This document shows positions 14,463-19,061 of a stretch of DNA of 19,061 bases, piece after piece; within the stretch, counting starts at the first letter, position 1, and every line of letters begins with the position of its first letter. The stretch lies in NCBI GenBank assembly GCA_023445445.1, contig JAEXLD010000005.1, forward strand, positions 1 to 19,061. Reading direction: 5' to 3'. The position numbers and the translations under genes were made by a program. This DNA is from Bacillota bacterium (lineage in GTDB: Bacteria; Bacillota; Clostridia; Clostridiales; Clostridiaceae). The notes under the pieces are model-generated. The model was not told the origin of the DNA, ran no database searches, and worked only from the letters and a program-made list of their open reading frames with translations.

Positions 14463-15671
14463 TTAAAGTACTCTTCTAGCTGCATAGAATGATGTTACTG
14501 GTGAAACTTTAACGCCTTGACCTGGTTGTGGAGCGTGTATATACTGACCGCCTCCAACATATATTCCAACATGGTCTAAGCCATAAGTAAATACTAAATC
14601 ACCCGGTTGTAATTCTCCATATGAAACTGGTGAACCAACATTAATTTGTGAATAAGTTGTTCTAGAAATTTCTACTCCAGCTGCATTTCTAAAAACGTAG
14701 CTTGTGAATCCTGAACAGTCAAAAGCATTTGGTCCAGTAGCTCCAAATACATAAGGAGTACCGATAAATCCATATGCATAATCTACAATAGCATTTCCTG
14801 TAGCAGATGATTGGCCTCTATTTGGCATAGCTGCTGCTGCTTCTTGTGCTTGTAAATCTTCAATTTTAACCTTTGCATCTTCTATTGCATTATTAACTTC
14901 TTCAACTACTGTAGGGCTCTTTAATTGATTATCCCTAATACTTCTTAATTGAGCTATTGCACTTTGTAATTCTGAAATTTCACTAGATGAGCTTAAAATA
15001 CCTAATTGATATTCTACTAAGCTTCTTTCTGCTACAGATAAATATTGAGCATCAAATTTTCTTTCCTCATCTTGTGCTTCAGCCATCAATTTTTCTTGCT
15101 CTTTCTTTTTACCTTCAAGTTCAGATAATATTTTCTTATTTTCCTCATTAATCTTAGCTATCTCATTAGACTTTTCTTCTAATGAAGCAACTTTCTCATC
15201 TAATTTCTCTTTCTTTTCAAGTAAATCCTTTACTATCTTTTTATCAATATTAACTAATCTACTAGCAGAATCTATTTTTGAAATAAGATCTGAAAAACTT
15301 TCAGCACTAAATAATAATGTTATATAACTTCCTTGGCCACCTGATTTGTATAGTTCTCTTAATCTTTTTCCTAACACTTCTTCTTTACTTTCAATTTCAG
15401 CTTTTGAAGCATCAATTTCTTTGTTAGTGTTAACTATTTCTTCCTTAATAGATTCTATTTGTCTTCTATTATTTATGTCTTTTTCCGCTAATGGAGCTAT
15501 TTGCTCGTTTAAATTATATATTTTACCTTGAATGTCGTCTATCTTCTTATTTAATTCGTCATACTTTTGTTGGCTTTGTATTACTTCCTCATTCGGAGTA
15601 GCAAATACTGGTGTTATTGAGGTAATTGTTAAAGCTCCAGCTATAACAATTGACAAGATCCTTTTTTTCAT
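14463..15671 (-). CDS. Secreted NlpC/P60 peptidoglycan hydrolase with coiled-coil N-terminus
   Basis: A 402-residue exported cell-wall endopeptidase, expected to cut peptide stems of peptidoglycan (usually D-Glu-meso-DAP). The signal peptide MKKRILSIVIAGALTITSIT ends with a likely cleavage after VFA (residue 24). Residues about 30-275 form long coiled coils rich in E, K, L and I, as in CwlO/PcsB-type hydrolases. An Ala/Gln/Pro linker leads to the NlpC/P60 domain (about 292-402) with catalytic C319 (FDCSGF), H367 (LDHVGIYVG) and H379 (QYIHAP). It has its own promoter (15723-15751). There is no Shine-Dalgarno next to its ATG; the purine-rich GGGAGAGGGGG lies 24-34 bases upstream, in front of an 8-codon frame that overlaps this start as ATGA. 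CwlO-type hydrolases need activation by FtsEX, but no such genes are in view. Confidence 0.95.
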   Translation of the reverse strand: MKKRILSIVIAGALTITSITPVFATPNEEVIQSQQKYDELNKKIDDIQGKIYNLNEQIAPLAEKDINNRRQIESIKEEIVNTNKEIDASKAEIESKEEVLGKRLRELYKSGGQGSYITLLFSAESFSDLISKIDSASRLVNIDKKIVKDLLEKKEKLDEKVASLEEKSNEIAKINEENKKILSELEGKKKEQEKLMAEAQDEERKFDAQYLSVAERSLVEYQLGILSSSSEISELQSAIAQLRSIRDNQLKSPTVVEEVNNAIEDAKVKIEDLQAQEAAAAMPNRGQSSATGNAIVDYAYGFIGTPYVFGATGPNAFDCSGFTSYVFRNAAGVEISRTTYSQINVGSPVSYGELQPGDLVFTYGLDHVGIYVGGGQYIHAPQPGQGVKVSPVTSFYAARRVL

Positions 15672-15694
15672 ATGCGCTGGTCTTTTATGACCAT
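15668..15694 (-). CDS. Possible 8-codon upstream frame coupled to the NlpC/P60 gene
   Basis: Encodes MVIKDQRI. The ATG at 15694 follows GGGAGAGGGGG, the only Shine-Dalgarno-like sequence in the leader, and its TGA overlaps the NlpC/P60 ATG in the four bases ATGA. TGGTC / GACCA inside it can form a small hairpin. An alternative reading is that this hairpin simply brings the ribosome binding site closer to the NlpC/P60 start, with the peptide irrelevant. Confidence 0.4.
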   Translation of the reverse strand: MVIKDQRI

Positions 15695-15722
15695 CCCCCT
15701 CTCCCTTACATGTTACTTAACC

Positions 15723-15751
15723 ATTATAACACTTATGGTAAGCTTGGACAA
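15723..15751 (-). promoter_or_regulatory. Sigma-A promoter of the NlpC/P60 gene
   Basis: On the minus strand, -35 TTGTCC (15746-15751), 17-base spacer, -10 TATAAT (15723-15728). The start point is expected near 15716, giving a leader of about 45 bases. Confidence 0.7.
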
Positions 15752-15789
15752 TGGTAATTTTTAAAAATTATGATAAATAGAGCATGTAA

Positions 15790-15819
15790 ATGTATACTAT
15801 ACATATTCTTTAAGAATAT
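15790..15819. repeat. Two adjoining palindromes upstream of the NlpC/P60 promoter
   Basis: ATGTATA-C-TATACAT (15790-15804) and ATATTCTT-T-AAGAATAT (15803-15819) are each perfect inverted repeats around one base and share two bases. They lie about 75-105 bases upstream of the expected start point and could be operators. A TTAATTTA repeat tract follows at about 15821-15845. Confidence 0.45.
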
Positions 15820-15914
15820 TATTAATTTATTAATTTATTAATAATTCTCTCATTAAAGTATATTTATTTACTTTAACTTTTATATCTAAAATTTATTTAT
15901 ATCTTGCAATGAGT

Positions 15915-16220
15915 CTATATATTCTTATATTTCTTAAGTACTCTATTTTGAATTATTGATAATATAAATATTAATACTATATATATAACTATTATATAAG
16001 TAGATTGTTCCGTAAGTATTATATCTAGTAATCCCAAGATTGTTCCTACTATTCCTATGGATAAATTAAATACTCCATTATAATACATGAATTTATCCGC
16101 ATCCTTATATACTCCACTTTCCTTAAAATAATTCCTTATTTTCTTACTTAATAAAGATACTAAACCAATTATAAAAAAACCAAAACTTCCTAAAAACATT
16201 ATTAAAGTTGTACTATTCAT
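15915..16220 (-). CDS. Small three-segment membrane protein, function unknown
   Basis: A 101-residue protein with three hydrophobic segments, at about residues 5-24, 49-68 and 73-91. The first loop is basic and charged (SKKIRNYFKESGVYKDADKF) and the C-terminus is basic (RVLKKYKNI). The layout resembles small DUF3784-type membrane proteins, but I cannot assign a family with confidence. The ATG at 16220 follows AGGAGGAG at ideal spacing, so translation is credible. A TTGATA-N7-TATCAA inverted repeat lies about 60 bases upstream, at 16271-16289. It is followed after 240 bases by the NlpC/P60 gene, which has its own promoter, so no operon link is implied. Confidence 0.7.
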   Translation of the reverse strand: MNSTTLIMFLGSFGFFIIGLVSLLSKKIRNYFKESGVYKDADKFMYYNGVFNLSIGIVGTILGLLDIILTEQSTYIIVIYIVLIFILSIIQNRVLKKYKNI

Positions 16221-16336
16221 TTATACTCCTCCTATATTAATATTTGCCTACTTTTTACAATCCTAAACATATTGATATATATTTTATCAATTATATTTTC
16301 TTCTGTAAATTTTTTTATTTATCTATATAAAAAGTG

Positions 16337-16365
16337 TTGACACAATTATATATAGTTACTATAAT
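16337..16365 (+). promoter_or_regulatory. Consensus promoter of tRNA-Pro
   Basis: Perfect -35 TTGACA (16337-16342), 17-base spacer, perfect -10 TATAAT (16360-16365). The start point is expected close to the tRNA 5' end, about 12 bases downstream. Confidence 0.9.
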
Positions 16366-16377
16366 AGTAATGTACTT

Positions 16378-16453
16378 CGGGGTGTGGCGCAGATGGGAGC
16401 GCGCGTGGTTTGGGACCATGAGGTCGCAGGTTCAATCCCTGTCACCCCGACCA
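16378..16453 (+). tRNA. tRNA-Pro (anticodon UGG)
   Basis: A 76-base cloverleaf with acceptor stem CGGGGTG / CACCCCG, discriminator A and encoded CCA. The anticodon stem CGTGG / CCATG encloses loop TTTGGGA with anticodon TGG at 16411-16413. The T-arm contains GGTTCAATC. C at position 1 paired with G72 is typical of bacterial proline tRNAs. It is transcribed singly from a consensus promoter and ended by a strong terminator. Confidence 0.96.
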
Positions 16454-16456
16454 CAA

Positions 16457-16484
16457 AAAATCCTCTCATTTATGAGAGGATTTT
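16457..16484 (+). terminator. Intrinsic terminator of tRNA-Pro
   Basis: Stem AAAATCCTCTCAT / ATGAGAGGATTTT with a two-base centre, followed by further T residues, immediately after the tRNA CCA end. Confidence 0.92.
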
Positions 16485-16523
16485 TTTAATTTGATTATAA
16501 TTAAATTTTTCTAAATTGACTTT

Positions 16524-16560
16524 ATTTCATGATTATTTACAATCTATATAATCATGAAAT
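16524..16560. repeat. 13-base inverted repeat over the end of the 39-codon frame
   Basis: ATTTCATGATTAT (16524-16536) and its exact complement (16548-16560) around an 11-base loop. On the minus strand it includes the last codons and stop of the small frame 16533-16652. No T-run follows, so it is not a typical terminator. Confidence 0.5.
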
Positions 16561-16652
16561 TCCTGAAATTGATCATCGAACCCAATAGATTTACAAGAAT
16601 TTAATACTATTGGAATTATAGAAATATAAATACACAATAATAATATCCACAT
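16533..16652 (-). CDS. Possible 39-residue membrane or lipoprotein-like peptide
   Basis: The frame begins MWILLLCIYISIIPIVLNSC and continues with a short polar, acidic tail (KSIGFDDQFQEFHDYIDCK). The first 18 residues are hydrophobic. LNSC could be read as a lipobox, though Asn at -2 is unusual. The ATG at 16652 follows AAAGGGGAT at acceptable spacing, and a TATAAT lies upstream on the minus strand (about 16689-16694). The stop is inside an inverted repeat. I recognise no family; chance cannot be excluded in such AT-rich DNA. Confidence 0.4.
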   Translation of the reverse strand: MWILLLCIYISIIPIVLNSCKSIGFDDQFQEFHDYIDCK

Positions 16653-16751
16653 AAATCTTATCCCCTTTAATATTTCTATTTAAAAACATTATATTAAAAA
16701 GTTCTTATAATATCTATATTTTTAAAAAATTTTTATTTGGAGGTACTATAA

Positions 16752-17393
16752 TTGAATAACATTAAAGCAGTAATATTTGATTTAGATGGAACATTAATAG
16801 ATTCTATGGGACTATGGGCTCAAATTGATAGAGAATATTTAGATTCCTTTGGATATACAGTGCCTGATAATCTTCAAGAAGAAATTACTCATCTTACCTT
16901 TACTGAAACTGCAATTTATTTTAAGAATAAATTTAAAATAAATGATGAAATAGATGATATAATTTTAACTTGGAATACAATGGCCTTAAATCATTATTCA
17001 AATACTATTAAATTAAAGGATAATGTTATTCCATTCTTAAATAAACTTAAAGATAATGGTATAAAAATAGCTTTAGCTACAAGTAATTCCATACCATTAC
17101 TTGAAGCTACGTTAAAAAATAATGGAATCTATCACTACTTTGATGCTATCAGCACTACAGAAGAAGTAAATAAATCAAAGGATAACCCTGATGTATACTT
17201 ATTATCTGCTGAAAAGCTTAATGTAGATCCCAAAGACTGCTTAGTTTTTGAAGATATTGTACAGGCTGTAAAAGGAGCTAAGTTAGCAGGAATGACAGTT
17301 TACGCAATACATGATAAGAGCGCAGAAAATCAGAAAGCTGAATTACTAAGCTTAGCTGACAAATATATTTATAATTTTGGTGAACTTCTATAA
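16752..17393 (+). CDS. HAD superfamily hydrolase, subfamily IA (beta-phosphoglucomutase-like)
   Basis: A 213-residue cytosolic phosphatase or phosphomutase-type enzyme; the substrate cannot be told. Motif I is FDLDGTLIDS with nucleophile D10 and acid D12, motif II is ALATSNS (S111), motif III Lys is K143 in NKSKDNPDVYL, and motif IV is VFEDI with E167 and D168. The region between motifs I and II is the helical C1 cap expected for subfamily IA. The start is TTG at 16752 behind GGAGGT at seven bases; no ATG gives a full motif I. A TATAAT is visible about 40 bases upstream, with a poor -35. Single gene, closed by a shared terminator with the convergent PPIase gene. Confidence 0.92.
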   Translation: MNNIKAVIFDLDGTLIDSMGLWAQIDREYLDSFGYTVPDNLQEEITHLTFTETAIYFKNKFKINDEIDDIILTWNTMALNHYSNTIKLKDNVIPFLNKLKDNGIKIALATSNSIPLLEATLKNNGIYHYFDAISTTEEVNKSKDNPDVYLLSAEKLNVDPKDCLVFEDIVQAVKGAKLAGMTVYAIHDKSAENQKAELLSLADKYIYNFGELL

Positions 17394-17401
17394 TAAAAAA
17401 A

Positions 17402-17424
17402 GCATGAAATATTAAATTTCATGC
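17402..17424. terminator. Bidirectional terminator (HAD hydrolase / PPIase)
   Basis: Stem GCATGAAAT / ATTTCATGC with loop ATTAA, flanked by seven A residues on the left and eight T residues on the right, so it works in both directions between convergent genes. Confidence 0.92.
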
Positions 17425-17435
17425 TTTTTTTTATA

Positions 17436-18182
17436 TTATGCTCTAGTTACTCCATATTTAATTTCTAATTCTTTAACTATATCTAAGTATTTTCTTTGTT
17501 GAGCTTCTTGAAGTAATTTATTTACTATTTGATCCTTAATTTCATCAAAATTAGCTTCTTTTCCTTCATTTTTATCTTCTACTTTTATTAAATGATATCC
17601 AAATTGAGTTTGAACTGGCTCACTAACTATATTTAAATCTAAATTAAATGCAGCTTCTTCAAACTCTGGAACCATCATTCCTCTACCAAATGATCCTAAG
17701 TTTCCACCTTCTTCTTTAGATGGGCATGTTGAATATTTTACTGCAGCTTCTTCAAAAGTTAATTTATTTTCATCCAATTCCTTCTTAATTTGCTCGCATA
17801 ACTCCTTATCATCTACTAAAATGTGTTTAGCTGTAACAGTAGGTGGTTGAGTAAATAAGTTCTTATTGTTATTATAGTAGTTTAAAGCGTCTTCATCTGT
17901 AACTGTAACTTCTAATAATAATTTATTTAAAGTTAATTGAGTTAAAATATCCTTTTCAGCTTGCTTAACATTATCTTCATATTCCTTAGTCTCATCTAAT
18001 TTTAATTCTTTTCCTAGAATATTTAATAATTCAAATGATACTATTTGTTCTAATAATTGTTTCTTTGCTTCATCAGTATTAAAATATGCTCTTTTATCTT
18101 CAGGATATCTGGCTATTATATTTTGTAAATCTGACTCCTTAATTTCGTTACCAGCAACAGTTGCTAAAACTTTATTTTCCAT
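17436..18182 (-). CDS. Parvulin-type peptidyl-prolyl cis-trans isomerase, cytosolic
   Basis: A 248-residue foldase related to PrsA/SurA. The N-terminal SurA_N-like helical part (about 1-110) is followed by a parvulin domain (about 113-205) with TAKHILV (H120), the conserved STCPS (C153), GGNLGSFGRGMMVPEFEEAA at 159-178, and QFGYHLIKV (H197). The C-terminal helix (about 210-248) completes the chaperone part. It has no signal peptide or lipobox, so unlike PrsA it should act in the cytoplasm; such soluble forms are known in clostridia. The ATG at 18182 follows AAAGGAG at good spacing. A -10 TATAAT lies at 18223-18228 on the minus strand, with a weak -35. It is divergent from bcp across 168 bases. 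Confidence 0.93.
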   Translation of the reverse strand: MENKVLATVAGNEIKESDLQNIIARYPEDKRAYFNTDEAKKQLLEQIVSFELLNILGKELKLDETKEYEDNVKQAEKDILTQLTLNKLLLEVTVTDEDALNYYNNNKNLFTQPPTVTAKHILVDDKELCEQIKKELDENKLTFEEAAVKYSTCPSKEEGGNLGSFGRGMMVPEFEEAAFNLDLNIVSEPVQTQFGYHLIKVEDKNEGKEANFDEIKDQIVNKLLQEAQQRKYLDIVKELEIKYGVTRA

Positions 18183-18296
18183 TATATATTCTCCTTTTAT
18201 TATAATTTTATTAACATCATTAATTATAACAGAGTTTAAATATAAATATTATAATTATTTTTATAAATTCAAACAATTTACTTAGAGTATAACTTC

Positions 18297-18325
18297 TTGA
18301 TAATAGTTATTATTAGTAATATAAT
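18297..18325 (+). promoter_or_regulatory. Sigma-A promoter of bcp, overlapped by a PerR-like palindrome
   Basis: -35 TTGATA (18297-18302), 17-base spacer, -10 TATAAT (18320-18325). TGATAATAGTTATTA at 18298-18312 matches 11 of the 14 defined positions of the B. subtilis PerR box and would block the -35. Confidence 0.7.
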
Positions 18326-18350
18326 ATATTTATCATAAGGAGGTATTAAA

Positions 18351-18800
18351 ATGGAAATAGGAAATTTAGCTCCAGATTTTACTTTAATGGGATCTGACGG
18401 AAAAGAACATAAATTAAGTGATTACAGAGGGAAAAAAGTAATACTATACTTCTATCCTAAGGATAATACTCCTGGATGCACTACAGAGGCCTGTGATTTT
18501 AGAGATAATATAAATAAAATAAATACTTTAAATGCTGTAGTTCTTGGGGTAAGCAAAGATAACTTAAATTCACATAATAAATTTATTGAAAAGTTTAATT
18601 TACCCTTTGTACTTTTAAGTGATGAAGATAAAGTAGTATGTGATTTATATGATGTAATCAAAGAAAAGAATATGTACGGCAAGAAAGTTCTTGGAATAGA
18701 AAGAAGTACTTTTATAATTGATGAAAATGGTATACTTATAAAAGAATTTAGAAAAGTTAAAGTTAAAGGACATATAGAAGAAGTCTTAAATAGTCTATAA
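18351..18800 (+). CDS. bcp: Thioredoxin-dependent thiol peroxidase (Bcp/PrxQ peroxiredoxin)
   Basis: A 149-residue cytosolic peroxiredoxin that reduces hydrogen peroxide and organic hydroperoxides with electrons from thioredoxin. The active-site signature YFYPKDNTPGCTTEACDFRD contains P36, T40 and the peroxidatic C43; C48, five residues on, is the resolving cysteine of the atypical 2-Cys PrxQ type. Further family segments are LGVSKD, FNLPFVLLSDED and IERSTFIIDENG. The ATG follows AAGGAGGT at ideal spacing. It has a strong promoter with a PerR-like palindrome over the -35, which fits peroxide control, and shares a terminator with the convergent rRNA operon. Confidence 0.96.
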   Translation: MEIGNLAPDFTLMGSDGKEHKLSDYRGKKVILYFYPKDNTPGCTTEACDFRDNINKINTLNAVVLGVSKDNLNSHNKFIEKFNLPFVLLSDEDKVVCDLYDVIKEKNMYGKKVLGIERSTFIIDENGILIKEFRKVKVKGHIEEVLNSL

Positions 18801-18822
18801 TTTAAATAATAAACTAAATAAT

Positions 18823-18853
18823 AAAAAAGCACTAACTTAGTTAGTGCTTTTTT
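18823..18853. terminator. Bidirectional terminator (bcp / 5S-tRNA-Phe)
   Basis: Stem AAAAAAGCACTAAC / GTTAGTGCTTTTTT with loop TTA. It ends bcp on the plus strand, and the rRNA operon on the minus strand four bases after the tRNA-Phe CCA end. Confidence 0.93.
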
Positions 18854-18856
18854 ATC

Positions 18857-18932
<76 letters not shown>

Positions 18933-18940
18933 ATATATAA

Positions 18941-19056
18941 CCTGGCAACGTCCTACTCTCCCACACAGTCTCCCATGCAGTACCATCGGCGCTGTAGAGC
19001 TTAACTTTCCTGTTCGGAATGGAAAGGAGTGTTTCCTCTACGCCATCATCACCAGA
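18941..19056 (-). rRNA. rrf: 5S ribosomal RNA
   Basis: On the minus strand the gene runs from TCTGGTGATGATGGCG to GTAGGACGTTGCCAGG. It contains the conserved CATTCCGAACAGGAAAGTTAAG loop region in pieces (CCATTCCGAACA, then GTTAAGCTCTACAGCGCCGA) and GGGAGAGTAGGACG. The ends pair (TCTGG / CCAGG). About 116 bases, apparently complete. The 23S and 16S genes should lie beyond the right edge of the window, since transcription enters from there. Exact ends may be off by one or two bases. Confidence 0.95.
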
Positions 19057-19061
19057 TAAGT

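Noticed and set aside
15672..15914. c-di-AMP (ydaO) or other riboswitch before the NlpC/P60 gene
   Set aside because: Cell-wall hydrolases are often controlled this way, but the expected leader from the promoter is only about 45 bases and no conserved riboswitch core was visible.
16378..16453. tRNA-Pro as an integration site of a mobile element
   Set aside because: The tRNA has its own promoter and terminator, and no integrase, direct repeat of its 3' end or foreign-looking cargo follows.

Overview
This is a very AT-rich chromosomal stretch from a low-GC Gram-positive anaerobe, most likely Clostridium sensu stricto. The evidence is the AT-biased codon use, strong GGAGG-type ribosome binding sites with some TTG and GTG starts, a clostridial-type fused flavodiiron / rubredoxin / NADH:rubredoxin oxidoreductase, an AbrB with a C-terminal cysteine pair module, DUF1836, DUF6514 and YvrJ family proteins, and a consensus Spo0A box. 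I cannot name the species. No prophage, transposase, integrase or CRISPR array was seen, so this reads as ordinary core chromosome.

Layout. 1-2400 (minus): a DUF6514-like gene, then acpS and a bifunctional NAD(P)H-hydrate repair enzyme that share one base (TAATG), then the start of a membrane-anchored protein cut by the window edge, probably YdcC/GerS (LolA-like). 2400-5535 (plus): a long AT-rich leader with a good promoter, then the 881-residue oxygen-reducing flavodiiron fusion and a strong terminator. 5550-6965 (minus): a small second-type SSB and a YihY/BrkB membrane protein. 7117-8080 (plus): a LacX-type aldose 1-epimerase. 8136-11114 (minus): a helicase joined to a Cas4/RecB-type nuclease domain, followed 12 bases later by a cyclase-family metal hydrolase. 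11228-12011 (minus): a DUF1836 regulator-like gene and a 47-residue YvrJ protein. 12021-12654: a complex promoter region and abrB (plus). 12709-14305 (minus): a tRNA1(Val)-type methyltransferase and rsmI, in the same relation to abrB as yabB-yabC-abrB in Bacillus subtilis. 14463-15671 (minus): a secreted NlpC/P60 peptidoglycan hydrolase, apparently translated through an 8-codon upstream frame. 15915-16220 (minus): a small membrane protein. 16378-16453: tRNA-Pro(UGG). 16533-16652 (minus): a possible 39-residue peptide. 16752-17393 (plus): a HAD phosphatase. 17436-18182 (minus): a cytosolic parvulin PPIase. 18351-18800 (plus): a Bcp peroxiredoxin. 18857-19056 (minus): the end of an rRNA operon (5S, then tRNA-Phe).

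Themes. Two oxidative-defence genes (flavodiiron fusion and Bcp) have strong sigma-A promoters overlapped by degenerate PerR-like palindromes. The abrB control region is the richest regulatory site: tandem promoters, a perfect 0A box just downstream of the second start point, and five copies of a TACATTTTT motif shared with the divergent DUF1836 gene. The most unusual local architectures are the 8-codon frame that overlaps the NlpC/P60 start as ATGA, the acpS leader whose palindrome would pair with its own ribosome binding site, and the short membrane/lipoprotein-like frame whose stop lies inside a hairpin. I see no clear candidate for a wholly new multi-gene system.
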